A stretch of 36,732 bases of DNA from Vibrio crassostreae 9ZC13 (GTDB lineage Bacteria; Pseudomonadota; Gammaproteobacteria; Enterobacterales; Vibrionaceae). The translations under genes were made by a program, and so were the position numbers. The notes beneath the pieces are model-generated. The model made no database searches, had not been told where the DNA came from, and saw only the letters and a program-made list of their open reading frames with translations. Of the stretch, positions 24,983 through 34,230 are shown piece by piece (within the stretch, counting starts at the first letter, position 1; each line of letters starts with the position of its first letter). The stretch covers positions 1,997,664-2,034,395 of the forward strand of contig NZ_AJYZ02000019.1 of the NCBI RefSeq assembly GCF_000272045.2. The letters are read 5' to 3'.

Positions 24983-25678
24983 CTATTTAGTAATAAAAAT
25001 TTGTTCTGTTTCTAGTGATGTCATCGTGCGAACTTGACGCCAAATGTAGTAGAAAATACCTAACATCATCAGCATGCTTGGGATGGCGATTGCTGGGTAG
25101 CTGTAAAGTGTCAGCTTGCCAAGTTCTTCATTAAAGGCAGCGGTGCCAGCAGGGCTAGTCACAATCCAAGTCGCTAGGAAGTAGTTCATAGCTGAAGAAA
25201 ATGCGAAAGTACTCGCGAATAGGTAGTTGGATGTCATTAGACAACGATCAAACTTTGCTTGGTTACCGAACTGCTTTAGGCGCTCTTCAATAAGAGAGAT
25301 ATTTAACAGGGCCGGTGTGAAGATAACTTTCTGGATAAACGGGTAGCGGGTGAAGGTAGAGCCAAGAACCGCCAAACCAATTAGACCAGGGATTAATGCT
25401 TCTTTTAGTGCTAACCAACGAGTGTCTAGCTCAAAGAAACCAATACCGCCCGTTAATAGCACGCTGACGAAGCCAAGCGCCGCGATGAAGTTGAACTTCT
25501 TGTTGCGGATCAACTCCATGCCACCGTAAGCAATAGGGAAGGCTAGTGCGACAAGTAATGCTAAGCCTGTTCCGAGAAGCTCATCTCCACTGAACTTCAT
25601 TAAAATGAATGAAGGAAGAAAGACGTTAAACACGACTTCGAAAAGAGGACTCGATTTTTTGTTTTCTGTGTTACTCAT
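24983..25678 (-). CDS. VC0807-family membrane protein
   Basis: About 231 residues. The start is uncertain: the ATG at 25678 (MSNTENKK) is chosen as the more likely, with another at 25693; neither has a strong ribosome site. The protein has six or so hydrophobic segments and resembles the Vibrio VC0807 family: a short cytoplasmic N-terminus, an FNVFLPSFILMKFSGDELLG helix, FNFIAALGFVSVLLTGGIG, the RWLALKEALIPGLIGLAVL segment and a terminal YYIWRQVRTM. Related proteins are membrane proteins of unknown transport or structural function. It is monocistronic, with its own terminator. Confidence 0.7.
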   Translation of the reverse strand: MSNTENKKSSPLFEVVFNVFLPSFILMKFSGDELLGTGLALLVALAFPIAYGGMELIRNKKFNFIAALGFVSVLLTGGIGFFELDTRWLALKEALIPGLIGLAVLGSTFTRYPFIQKVIFTPALLNISLIEERLKQFGNQAKFDRCLMTSNYLFASTFAFSSAMNYFLATWIVTSPAGTAAFNEELGKLTLYSYPAIAIPSMLMMLGIFYYIWRQVRTMTSLETEQIFITK

Positions 25679-25849
25679 AATTTCTAAATACATTATGTTA
25701 TGGATTTATTCTCAGGGATTGTTGTTTACCTCGCCCAAGATGTAAAGCCTTAACACGTCATGCTGTGTAACGACATGTGACATCAACGACATCTCTGAGC
25801 CTATCTCACGTTGAATTCAAGACTTTACGCATTCTAGTTCTGGATGATT

Positions 25850-26506
25850 TTAGGTATCCCGACCGAACGAATCAAGCAACGTTTCATAATCAGACTTGTT
25901 TGCCAAACTCTCAATGCTTATAAGTTTCAGTACGTCTGCGAACGGAGAAAGGTGTAAAAAATCGATGATGTTGCGGCTGTCCACTTCATCAAACAATTCA
26001 GTATGTCGAAACTGGATGTAATCTAAAGCGACATGGAGATACAAGGTGGCCAAGTTGTCGCTCAGAAGGGATTCTAGTCCTTGTTTTTTTATCTCTTGGT
26101 CAAGTTGCTCTAGGGCGGCAACCATACCTTCTTGCCCTCTATGGATAAGCGCATTGTCACTGTCTGTATAGCGAGTCAATGCCACGGTTCTAAACGCGAT
26201 CTCCATTAAGGTCTTCGCTGTTCCTAATGTTTGCATTTCATTGGCACGACTTAACGTTACCTGACGTAGCGTTTGAGGCTGGTACGTTTCAATTAGGTAT
26301 TGGCAAATGCATAAGCTTTCCGTTAGTGCTGTTCCGTCTTCAAGTTTGAGTGCTGGAATTAAACAAAACGGATTGACGCTTTTTAGATTGGCCGGGGAGC
26401 TCCATGGATCAACCCAAACAAAAGACAAAGGAGAGCAGCGTGATAGAAGCGCAGTTGCTGCGACCACGCGTGAAAACGGGGAGGTTTCATTTAAGTAGAG
26501 TTGCAT
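25850..26506 (-). CDS. Glutathione S-transferase-family protein
   Basis: A 218-residue GST. The thioredoxin-like N-domain runs from MQLYLNETSPFSRVV (with SPFS at the active-site turn, serine rather than tyrosine or cysteine) through VNPFCLIPALKLEDG, where the cis-proline sits, and LTESLCICQYLIE. A helical C-domain follows. It could conjugate glutathione or act as a binding protein; the substrate is unknown. AAAGGA lies 7 bases before the ATG. It is 50 bases after the MFS transporter gene on the same strand, so the two likely form an operon linked to efflux or detoxification. Confidence 0.85.
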   Translation of the reverse strand: MQLYLNETSPFSRVVAATALLSRCSPLSFVWVDPWSSPANLKSVNPFCLIPALKLEDGTALTESLCICQYLIETYQPQTLRQVTLSRANEMQTLGTAKTLMEIAFRTVALTRYTDSDNALIHRGQEGMVAALEQLDQEIKKQGLESLLSDNLATLYLHVALDYIQFRHTELFDEVDSRNIIDFLHLSPFADVLKLISIESLANKSDYETLLDSFGRDT

Positions 26507-26556
26507 GATAATCCTTTATTGTATTCGTCAGATGAACTGAGGAAGCTAGCTTAGAT

Positions 26557-27747
26557 CTAGGTCAAGTGTTCAGGCTTAGAGTGAGTTACAGTCATTAAGG
26601 TACACACCGCAGACAGCATCAAAGCAGCAGTACTAACGGTGAACAACACGTCGTATGAAGCCATATGATTTAAGTAGTACGCCATCAAAAGCCCAACCAC
26701 ACCTTGTGATACAGCAAAAGAGAGTGTCATTCCTGCCCACGCTTTGGTATGCAGTTCATAGCCTACAATCTCCAACGTGTAAGTCGACACTAGAGTTACC
26801 GTTCCCGGCGTGAAAATACCAACCAGTAATGAAGAAATTAACAGCGCGATAGGGTGTGTACTAACAAGCGGTAATGCGACGCCTAAAGCCTTGAGGCTAA
26901 ATGCAATGCAGAGGGATTTTTTAAGCCCTAACTTGTCTCCTAAGATGCCTGTAATCAATGGTCCAATGGCGGCGCCAATACCAAAGGTTGCCCAGAACAA
27001 ACCACCGCTGCTGAACGACATACCCAGTTCTCGCACGATGTAATCAACCCAAAACAAGGTATGGGGTAAGTAGCCGATAGCATCGAAGGTATACGCCGCC
27101 AGAATAAGCGCAACGCTGATTAGTTTTGGCTTTGAGAGCTGAGAGAAGGAGGACTTTATATAAGGCGCTTTAGACGTATTAGGTTGGGTTTGCCATGCAT
27201 TCCAAGTCAGTATCGTTGTGACTAATGCGATCACTCCCATGCCAATCCAAGCCGACACCACACTAAAATAGATCAGTACTGGGATTAATGTGCCTGATAA
27301 CATCGCACCAAGTCCAATGCCTGAAAATATGACACCGCTGACACGCGCCTTCACATCGGGATTAAACTTTCGGACAATCACTGGTGGGGCGACAACCATT
27401 AATAAGGCACCCGCAATTCCAGCCAACGTTCGCCAAACATAGAACCATGTTAAGGGCGCCTCTTGTAGCGCACAGCCTAAGTAACTAAAACTGCTTATCA
27501 ACATAGCGAATCGAATTAACTGCCCAGCACTAAAGTAACGCAGCAGTATGTTGGCAGCAGGTGCACCCAATATGTACCCAAGAAGGGTCGCGACACCAAG
27601 GTAAGATGCATCACTTTCGCTAAACCAACCACTTTGAATGAGAGCCGGCATTAATGCTATATAGGCAAACCTACCGATCCCGTTGCCTATTAGAGTGGCC
27701 CCCATTCCAGCCAAGCTGTCTCGATTAACGATGTGTTTATTCAGCAT
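26557..27747 (-). CDS. YbfB/YjiJ-family MFS transporter
   Basis: A 396-residue, 12-helix major facilitator of the YbfB/YjiJ family. The start MLNKHIVNRDSLAGMGATLIGNGIGRFAYIALMP carries the family hallmark GIGRFAYIALMPALI. YVWRTLAGIAGALLMVVAPP is the typical fourth-to-fifth helix region. Substrate is unknown; members are predicted exporters of small molecules. It is the promoter-proximal gene of a two-gene unit with the GST gene, so both may respond to the same toxic compound (inference). The ribosome site is weak (AAAGAG 11 bases before ATG). Confidence 0.85.
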   Translation of the reverse strand: MLNKHIVNRDSLAGMGATLIGNGIGRFAYIALMPALIQSGWFSESDASYLGVATLLGYILGAPAANILLRYFSAGQLIRFAMLISSFSYLGCALQEAPLTWFYVWRTLAGIAGALLMVVAPPVIVRKFNPDVKARVSGVIFSGIGLGAMLSGTLIPVLIYFSVVSAWIGMGVIALVTTILTWNAWQTQPNTSKAPYIKSSFSQLSKPKLISVALILAAYTFDAIGYLPHTLFWVDYIVRELGMSFSSGGLFWATFGIGAAIGPLITGILGDKLGLKKSLCIAFSLKALGVALPLVSTHPIALLISSLLVGIFTPGTVTLVSTYTLEIVGYELHTKAWAGMTLSFAVSQGVVGLLMAYYLNHMASYDVLFTVSTAALMLSAVCTLMTVTHSKPEHLT

Positions 27748-28152
27748 GAAAAGGGCTCTTTTTAGGTTTAGCTAGATGTTCTAGCACTAGGACAAGATCT
27801 TTGTTTAGTTTTGCATATTGACATCATTCACCATCAATATCACTAGGCGGTTAGTCATATAATTTGCTCATTTAAAACCGGTTTGAGATAGGTAAATAGC
27901 GAGTGTGTTTAAACACTTAGGTGGATGTGTTGTTCTGCCGAGGATAAGGCAATAAGCGATTGTTTTAATCACCGCAGATTTGAGTGATTAATGGTTAGAC
28001 TAAAGTTGGACGACCGACCGCTTTAATTGAACATGAGTGACTTGTTTATCTAGAACTGTTTGCTGACTTGCCGGTTTTAACTCACATTCACCCACCTTAA
28101 ACGATAGATGAATGTGAATTAAGAAAGATCTAACTGGGTAGGTGTGAACCCA
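27748..28152. other. Intergenic stretch before the YceI gene
   Basis: No gene seen on either strand. It includes a GTGTTTAAACAC palindrome at 27905-27916 and the hairpin at 28077-28122. The MFS promoter lies at the left part. Confidence 0.5.
28077..28122. repeat. 14-bp imperfect inverted repeat
   Basis: TTAACTCACATTCA at 28077-28090 and TGAATGTGAATTAA at 28109-28122 are inverse copies with one mismatch around an 18-base loop, 30 bases beyond the YceI stop. It may end the YceI transcript, although neither side has a clean T run. Confidence 0.5.
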
Positions 28153-28725
28153 TTATTTATCGAAGAGCAGATTGAAGCTTAAAGGGATTTTGTCGGAAAT
28201 CGCTAACCCACCAACGGTAGCTGATAGCTTGTTCAAGTTGTCTGTCGATATTCCAAAATCAGCGCCATTGACGATGATTGTCGAGGCTGAACTAACCATC
28301 ACTAACTCTTCTGATGGAACGATTAAAACGGGAAAATCAATCGTTTTTGTTACGCCGTGCAAGGTAACCTCCGCTGCAATGGTTGTTCTTTTTGGGTCAC
28401 CAGACAACATTGACGGTTCAACTTTTCCAGAGATTTTCACTTCAGGGAAAGTCATCGATTCAAAGTAGAGCTCATTGAGCCTCTGATCGCGAATAGCCAC
28501 GCCAGTACTCACACTTTTCACGTCCAACAATATGGCAATTTGACCCTCTTCGGTAAGGCCACCAGATAAAGGCTTGATGGATGCGGGCTCAACAATAAAC
28601 TGCTTCTTGATAGTTGCGAACGTAATATTCGATAAATTGGGGTCTAACGTGTAGCCCGTTTCCGCGAAAGATTGAGCGGAGATAACGGTGCATAGGAGGC
28701 CGAGTGTAGAGATTAGTTTTTTCAT
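28153..28725 (-). CDS. Periplasmic YceI-family lipocalin-like protein
   Basis: A 190-residue YceI protein with signal peptide (LISTLGLLCTVISAQSFA, cleavage after SFA-E). YceI proteins are periplasmic beta-barrels that bind isoprenoid-like lipids. The core is visible in YTLDPNLSNITFATIK, the loop DQRLNELYFESMTFPEVKI and TLHGVTKTIDFPV. Base-induced or osmotic-stress roles are known in E. coli, but regulation here is not readable. GGTGA precedes the start. It stands alone. Confidence 0.9.
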   Translation of the reverse strand: MKKLISTLGLLCTVISAQSFAETGYTLDPNLSNITFATIKKQFIVEPASIKPLSGGLTEEGQIAILLDVKSVSTGVAIRDQRLNELYFESMTFPEVKISGKVEPSMLSGDPKRTTIAAEVTLHGVTKTIDFPVLIVPSEELVMVSSASTIIVNGADFGISTDNLNKLSATVGGLAISDKIPLSFNLLFDK

Positions 28726-28919
28726 AAGTTGTCACCAGATTGATGAATTCACAAGTTTAACGTTCTCGAGTCGTGCATTTTTGGAGTCTTTATTTGAACT
28801 AAAGATAAATTAGAAAAAGATAGATAGAAGCTTAGTTCAGCATTCATTAAATTACCTGACGAAGGTAGAGCATCGCCATATTATTGGAACCATGATCGGC
28901 AAAGTTACTTGTGCAAATC

Positions 28920-28941
28920 TAGTTATGTTATAACATAACTA
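28920..28941. promoter_or_regulatory. Perfect 22-bp palindrome: overlapping Zur boxes
   Basis: TAGTTATGTTATAACATAACTA is a perfect dyad. The segment GTTATGTTATAAC (28922-28934) agrees with the Zur core GTTATA-N-TATAAC except for one base, and by symmetry so does the opposite half. It lies 75 bases before the ATG of the DUF1826 gene at 29017. This points to zinc-dependent repression. Confidence 0.65.
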
Positions 28942-29016
28942 AAAGTCACTATTACTGTGAACGACGTTTGCAGAATTAAAAGAGAAACGATAAGCATGCA
29001 TCAAGGAGATGACGTA

Positions 29017-29733
29017 ATGAATGCCGTGTTAACCAAGCCTTTGATAACGAATAGCAATCAGCCACTTAACATTAGTTCCGTTGTGAGTATCAAGGATCAG
29101 GCGAATCATAAGCCTGGACTTAGCGCTTCTGAGCAGCCAACGGTATTAGCGGATATCTACCAAAGTGATATTAATATAGTGGTATGGCAGCGACAGTTTA
29201 ATGAAGATTTAACTATGGCAATTAGTGAATTCATCGCCTCGAATCCTAGCTTCAGTAAGTCTGTTAGCGTGTCACCTGAAAATGCTCTCGATAAATTGGA
29301 ATTTGCCACCGATGGAACCGCTTCTAAAGCGTTATTAGAAAACATGGCAGAGCTGGTGGATATGTTCTGTTGTTTGTTTGATCTTGAAGAAGTAGGGCTC
29401 CGTTTGGCGGTTCTGAATAAAGCGATGTGTCCTCGTTTTCATTTTGACCAAGTACCTTGCCGCTTAGTGACCACTTATCATGGTGTCGCGACGCAATGGC
29501 TGCCAAACGAATCGGTCGACCGTTCTAAGCTTGGCCGTGGAAGTAATGGACAGCCTGATTCTGTTTCAGGCCTGTACAACGACGAATCTGACATCCAGAG
29601 AATGACCAGTGGTGATGTTGCGTTATTAAAAGGAGAGCGTTGGAGTGGCAATGAGGATAGAGGCCTTGTTCACCGTTCACCAGTTACGTCACCAAATGAG
29701 ACACGACTATTGCTGACTCTAGATTTCGGTTAG
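29017..29733 (+). CDS. DUF1826 protein, predicted zinc-stress gene
   Basis: About 238 residues of the DUF1826 family. I take the ATG at 29017 because AAGGAG lies 8 bases upstream; a GTG at 28957 and an ATG at 28996 in frame have poor sites. Conserved pieces: VVWQRQF near 60, then the core HFDQVPCRLVTTYHGVATQW with His/Cys ligands, GDVALLKGERW and the end HRSPVTSPNETRLLLTLDF. In proteobacteria DUF1826 genes commonly belong to Zur regulons beside COG0523 zinc GTPases, and here a Zur-type palindrome stands upstream. No such GTPase is in the window. The biochemical role is unknown. Confidence 0.85.
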   Translation: MNAVLTKPLITNSNQPLNISSVVSIKDQANHKPGLSASEQPTVLADIYQSDINIVVWQRQFNEDLTMAISEFIASNPSFSKSVSVSPENALDKLEFATDGTASKALLENMAELVDMFCCLFDLEEVGLRLAVLNKAMCPRFHFDQVPCRLVTTYHGVATQWLPNESVDRSKLGRGSNGQPDSVSGLYNDESDIQRMTSGDVALLKGERWSGNEDRGLVHRSPVTSPNETRLLLTLDFG

Positions 29734-29800
29734 AGAGCTTTTATGAAATGAGCTTTTTATGATATGAGCAAGCGGCTAGGTGCAGCTTGCTCTCACTCAT

Positions 29801-30160
29801 TTAAGCGAAGACGCGGATATGGTGTCCGTCTGGATCAACAGCAAGGAAGTTGATGCCATAAACCGACTTTTCTGGTTCTTGTTCAAACTGAATGCCTTTC
29901 TCTTTCCATGCTTGGTAAAGACTTTCTAGTGTCTCTTTGTTTGCAACAGGCATGGAGAGCTCGGTGCCACCACCCTTGATGCTACTTGCTGGGGTTAGAA
30001 CATCTGACTGTTTGAGTGTAATTTTAACGTTGTCTGCAAAGTCTAGAGCAGCAAAGGTCGGTGATAGAAGCTTTGGCTCGCAATCAAAGGCTTTAGAATA
30101 GAAATCCATGCTGCGGTGAATGTCAGTGACATAAAGAACAAATGAATCGATGGTAAACAT
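29801..30160 (-). CDS. VOC/glyoxalase-fold protein
   Basis: About 119 residues of the vicinal oxygen chelate fold. I start at ATG 30160 (MFTIDSFVLYVTD), with AGGAG 5 bases upstream. The two beta-alpha-beta-beta-beta halves are visible: YVTDIHRSMDFYSKAFDCEP and ETLESLYQAWKEKGIQF with VDPDGHHIRVF, the end of the fold. Metal ligands are not complete in an obvious way, so a binding or resistance role is as likely as lactoylglutathione lyase activity. The WYL-type regulator upstream (115 bases) could control it. Confidence 0.8.
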   Translation of the reverse strand: MFTIDSFVLYVTDIHRSMDFYSKAFDCEPKLLSPTFAALDFADNVKITLKQSDVLTPASSIKGGGTELSMPVANKETLESLYQAWKEKGIQFEQEPEKSVYGINFLAVDPDGHHIRVFA

Positions 30161-30275
30161 AGTAGCTCCTGAACTGTTCAATTGGGTTTGCCGTGTTGGT
30201 TTCAGTTAACTCGGTTTTTGTGTTGAGCCCGGTTTGGGACCACAGCAATGTATCTAACCCCTGTGACAGTTTTTG

Positions 30276-30977
30276 TCAGTAGCGAATCACTTTATCTGCA
30301 ATGCCTTCCATGTTCTGCCAATCTTTGATCAAGTCGTGGCGCGCATGCTGGTACTTTTGCTCAAGTATTTTCCATTCGGTAATTCTGTCGAGCCTGAAAT
30401 TACGATACGCACTTCGCGTTTCACACCAAGCGACCAAGACATATTGTTGTTCGAATAAGCCAATCAACACTGGCCAAACGATTCTAGAGCTAATCTTAGC
30501 TTTGGCGTCTGTGTAATGAATCTCAGCTTTGTTCTGTTGCTTAATTGCGAACTTGATGTCCGGCAGGTCAATGGTTAACTCTGCGACTTCAATGATTGAA
30601 GCAACACGCACGATATCTTCACTGCGTTTGGCCTGGTGGTCAGCAGGTAACACAGCAGAAATCTTGGCAATGGCATTTCTAGCTGACTCACTGAATTCCC
30701 CATTGGCTTGCTTCGCTACCCATTCAGCGCCAAGCCGTAACGCTTCCAATTCTTCCGTTGAAAACATCATCGGAGGGAGAGTGAAGGTCGGTTTTAACAG
30801 ATAGCCAACTCCTGCTTCACCATCAATTTCAGCACCTTGTGCTTGCAGCGTCACGATATCGCGATAAATGGTGCGAGTACTTACATTGAGTTCTATCGAC
30901 AAGTAGTCGGCGGTAACTGGGTATTTATGGCAACGTAATAGTTGGAGTAGGTCAAAGAGACGTTGGCTTCGGGACAT
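30276..30977 (-). CDS. YafY-type HTH/WYL transcription regulator
   Basis: A 233-residue DeoR-like regulator. The N-terminal helix-turn-helix (about 6-55: RLFDLLQLLRCHKYPVTADY, LNVSTRTIYRDIVTLQ) is followed by a WYL domain from about 140 (KAEIHYTDAKAKIS, GLFEQQYVLVAWCETRSAYRNFRLDRI), in which the usual WYL triad is changed to YVLVAWCE. It likely regulates itself and the downstream VOC gene, both on the minus strand. Confidence 0.85.
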   Translation of the reverse strand: MSRSQRLFDLLQLLRCHKYPVTADYLSIELNVSTRTIYRDIVTLQAQGAEIDGEAGVGYLLKPTFTLPPMMFSTEELEALRLGAEWVAKQANGEFSESARNAIAKISAVLPADHQAKRSEDIVRVASIIEVAELTIDLPDIKFAIKQQNKAEIHYTDAKAKISSRIVWPVLIGLFEQQYVLVAWCETRSAYRNFRLDRITEWKILEQKYQHARHDLIKDWQNMEGIADKVIRY

Positions 30978-31312
30978 AGGAAAACTCAGACGACAGAATG
31001 AACGATTAGATTAATGGATCAAAACTCGTAACGCTATTTAGGTTGTGAGAAATGGCGTGATCTGTGCCTTTACCAGTCCTAAAGTTTGACGCCTACCGTT
31101 GAACTTATTCTCGTTTCCAATTTGAAATTTAGAGTTCACCATTCTCTAAATCAATGGGTTACGATGCGTGCTCTTACTCACACATATGAATAATTCAACC
31201 GGTTAGCTGGTTTCTTAATTTATTTTAAAGCGTAAAATATATCCCGCTTGCAAACCGCTTTGGCAACCAATTTGTTCGCCACGGTTTTTTACTTCCAAAT
31301 TATAGGTTTCCT
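30978..31312. other. Gap before the second chemoreceptor
   Basis: 335 bases without a supported gene. It holds the divergent promoters of the WYL regulator and the chemoreceptor; I cannot place the elements. Confidence 0.5.
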
Positions 31313-33199
31313 ATGTTCAAGAAACTCTCGCTTAAAAATAAGCTGGCGATTTCAGCCAGTATGGCCATTATCCTGGGGGGGATTTTGGTCGAGGCATTGT
31401 CTTTTCGTGCTTCACTGCAAAGGTTGGATATTGAAGTTGAACAGCGCTTAGAGGGCGCATCGGCTTCGTACAATCAATATGTATCGGATTGGATCTTATC
31501 CAAAGAGCGTGCGCTTACTTCTCTTTCGAAAGAATCCAAACAAGAAGGCTTGGTGACTCATCTAAAACAGGTTCGTGACTCAGCCTCTTTTGATAATGTC
31601 TTCTTGGCATTTCCTGATGGTTCGCAAAAGAACGCGAACGGAGTAGTACTGCCGCCGGGCAATGATGACCCACGTTTATGGGGTTGGTACACCAATGCGG
31701 TTGCGAACCCAAGCAAGGTGTTCATGGATAACCCAACGGTTGCTGCAGCAACTGGGGCGAACGTTGTTTCATTAGGAACAGCAATGCAACTGCATGGGCA
31801 ACAGGTTGTGTTGGGTGCTGATGTAGAAATTACAGACATCTTAAACAGTCTAGAGCAGGTGATTCTTCCAGGTGAAGGTTACATGTTCATCGCGACCAAC
31901 AAAGGCACGGTTTATACGCACCCTGACACTAAGTTACTGAACAAGAATATCAGTTCACTTGGGTTAAATTTCTCCGATGTACAAAAGGCTCTGACTAGCG
32001 GTAAAGACACTTCTATCGAACTGAATGGCAGCGACTATGTTCTGTACGCACGTGCTATTGACGGAACGAGCCTGATTACAGTGAGTGTTGTTAATCATGA
32101 CTCTCTGGTTGCACCGTTATTTGATGCAGTGATTGGTCAAGTTTTAGTGACACTGCTGGTCGTCATTGTATGTACCATATTGTTTAACCTTTTGTGTACT
32201 ATCCTATTCCGTCCGTTGAACCACGTATCTCAAGCATTGGCGCAAATCGCGAATGGTAGCGGTGATTTGACTCAACGCATTCATGTAGAAAACCAAGATG
32301 AAGTGGGCGAGTTGGCTCATAACTTCAATACCTTTGTTGGAAGCTTACAGCAGTTGATTGGCCATATCCGTGGGCAGTCAGAACAGTTAAATAGCCAGTC
32401 AGAGCAAAGTACTCAACGTGCGAACCGTTCTGTGGATGAGCTTAACCATCAACAGCAAGAAATCACAATGGTGGCAACGGCTGTAACGGAAATGGCCTGT
32501 GCAACTCAAGAGATTGCATCGCATGCCGAGCAAACAGCAAAAGCGGCACAAGACTCAGCGACAAGCACTAACAGTGGTCACGCTCTGGTAGTCGACACTA
32601 AAGGTTCTATCAATAACCTAGCCAATGAAGTCAACGAAGCGGGTAACGTGATCAGCGAACTTAACAAGCACGCTCAAGAGATCTCGACAGTACTCGCCAC
32701 GATTCAAGGTATTGCTGAGCAAACCAACTTGCTTGCTTTGAATGCGGCGATTGAAGCGGCTCGTGCTGGTGAACAAGGTCGTGGCTTTGCTGTGGTAGCG
32801 GATGAAGTACGTGTGCTTTCACAGCGTACCCACTCTTCAACAGAAGAGATCAAATCAACAATTGATATCCTGCAGCGCACAACGGCGCAAGCGGTTGAGC
32901 TTATGGAGAGCAGTTCTAAACTGGCGATACATTCAGTAGAAGATGCAGACAGAGCTTCGCATGCGCTTGAAGAGATCAACACGGCGGTTGCTTTGATCAG
33001 CGATATGGCGACTCAAATCGCGACGGCTGCTGAAGAGCAAACACATGTGACGGGTGAAATTACCCAGAACGTGACGACCATTAAAGATGTTACCGACCAC
33101 CTAGTTGTGGGCGCACAGGACAGCTTAACTGAGTCGAACGAACTTAAGAGCCAAGCCGCTGGTTTAAGTGATAAAGTGGCGACTTTTAAGCTTGCTTAA
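31313..33199 (+). CDS. Methyl-accepting chemotaxis protein with Cache sensor
   Basis: A 628-residue receptor. The first membrane helix is at about 12-32 (AISASMAIILGGILVEAL); the periplasmic sensor from 33 to about 270 looks like a dCache fold (DNVFLAFPDGSQ, PRLWGWYTNAV, TGANVVSLG and GEGYMFIATNKGTVYTHPD). The second helix lies at about 275-300 (VLVTLLVVIVCTILFNLL), then a HAMP domain (FRPLNHVSQALAQIANGSGD and VENQDEVGELAHNFN) and the signalling tip ([36 protein letters not shown]). It senses a small molecule; which one is unknown. Monocistronic with a terminator at 33251. Confidence 0.95.
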   Translation: MFKKLSLKNKLAISASMAIILGGILVEALSFRASLQRLDIEVEQRLEGASASYNQYVSDWILSKERALTSLSKESKQEGLVTHLKQVRDSASFDNVFLAFPDGSQKNANGVVLPPGNDDPRLWGWYTNAVANPSKVFMDNPTVAAATGANVVSLGTAMQLHGQQVVLGADVEITDILNSLEQVILPGEGYMFIATNKGTVYTHPDTKLLNKNISSLGLNFSDVQKALTSGKDTSIELNGSDYVLYARAIDGTSLITVSVVNHDSLVAPLFDAVIGQVLVTLLVVIVCTILFNLLCTILFRPLNHVSQALAQIANGSGDLTQRIHVENQDEVGELAHNFNTFVGSLQQLIGHIRGQSEQLNSQSEQSTQRANRSVDELNHQQQEITMVATAVTEMACATQEIASHAEQTAKAAQDSATSTNSGHALVVDTKGSINNLANEVNEAGNVISELNKHAQEISTVLATIQGIAEQTNLLALNAAIEAARAGEQGRGFAVVADEVRVLSQRTHSSTEEIKSTIDILQRTTAQAVELMESSSKLAIHSVEDADRASHALEEINTAVALISDMATQIATAAEEQTHVTGEITQNVTTIKDVTDHLVVGAQDSLTESNELKSQAAGLSDKVATFKLA

Positions 33200-33250
33200 C
33201 TGTTTCATTAGCTGATGCCTGATCAGTGAATGAACAGTAAGCAATAAGCC

Positions 33251-33278
33251 AAAGCGACGTAGATTACGTCGCTTTTTT
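33251..33278 (+). terminator. Terminator after the chemoreceptor
   Basis: A perfect 10-bp stem (AAAGCGACGT at 33251-33260, ACGTCGCTTT at 33266-33275) with a 5-base loop and a T run follows the receptor stop by about 50 bases. Confidence 0.9.
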
Positions 33279-33319
33279 TGTGTCTATTGCTAGCTGGTGG
33301 AACAAAATAAGCCGCTGAA

Positions 33320-34168
33320 TTAATCGAGTAGATGATGGCACATCAGTTCAATAAAACTGACTGGCGATTCAAGCATTGGGGTATGCGACACGCCTTCAAG
33401 CTCAATGAGTTCTAATGATTTAAACGCCCCTCCTAAATCCAGCCAAGTGCTCAAAGGTGCGATACTGAAATCGAGTTCGCCAATAGCAACAATAACTTCT
33501 AGCTGATTAGCCATAGGCAGAGTCGTTACATCTATACTGTTAAAAATATCCCCCCATAGTGCGTCAAGTACTGTTGTGTTGGTGTGTACTCGCTCCCAAA
33601 GTGGAAGTTCATTAAAGTTCGGATCTGCCCAGCGCATTGGGCTTAACCGATTACATAGATGGACAAACTTTTTATGTGGTTCTTTGTTTATGTCGTTTTC
33701 GAGCTTTCCAATACTTTGTTTAAATAGGCGCTTTCGTTCACCTGACGCATGACTTTCCCAGTGTGAAAACTGTTTGGCTTTCATCTCTTCAGATAAGCTT
33801 GGTGATGCTCCAAAAATCATAACCTTCTCAATATGAATATTGGCAGAACTGGCGAAGTGAAGCGCCATGTAAGCATGCCCTGAATGACCAAGAACAGAGG
33901 CTTTTCGTATATTAAAACTCTCGCAGATAGCTTCGATATCGTCAGAGATAATATCCAAATTAATTGTCTGATTATCTTTTCCCGTTAAAGCAAAGCCACG
34001 ATGGTCTAGATATAGGCAGGTAAAGTGGTCGTGTAGCGCTTTCGGTATTACTCGCTTGTAGTAATCAACACTACCAATAATCAATAAGTTTGGTCCTCCG
34101 CCGTGTTGTTCGGCTTTAAGCTGATACCCATCGCGCTCGAAGGTTGTCTGGTTCTTACTTTTCATCAT
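33320..34168 (-). CDS. Alpha/beta hydrolase
   Basis: A 282-residue alpha/beta-hydrolase-fold protein. Seen: the region LDHRGFALTGKD, nucleophile serine in GHSGHAYMALHF (about 94-105; an uncommon GHSGH elbow), the acid in GELDFSIAP and the histidine in EGVSHTPMLE near the end. The start codon follows only a weak GTGA site. Substrate is unknown; relatives include prolyl aminopeptidase-like and hydrolytic dehalogenase-like proteins. It lies back to back with a LysR regulator (62 bases between starts). Confidence 0.8.
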   Translation of the reverse strand: MMKSKNQTTFERDGYQLKAEQHGGGPNLLIIGSVDYYKRVIPKALHDHFTCLYLDHRGFALTGKDNQTINLDIISDDIEAICESFNIRKASVLGHSGHAYMALHFASSANIHIEKVMIFGASPSLSEEMKAKQFSHWESHASGERKRLFKQSIGKLENDINKEPHKKFVHLCNRLSPMRWADPNFNELPLWERVHTNTTVLDALWGDIFNSIDVTTLPMANQLEVIVAIGELDFSIAPLSTWLDLGGAFKSLELIELEGVSHTPMLESPVSFIELMCHHLLD

Positions 34169-34230
34169 TATTCACTCACATCGTTTTTTTGAACCTTATC
34201 GCGATAGATAATCCTGATAAATAGGCTAAT

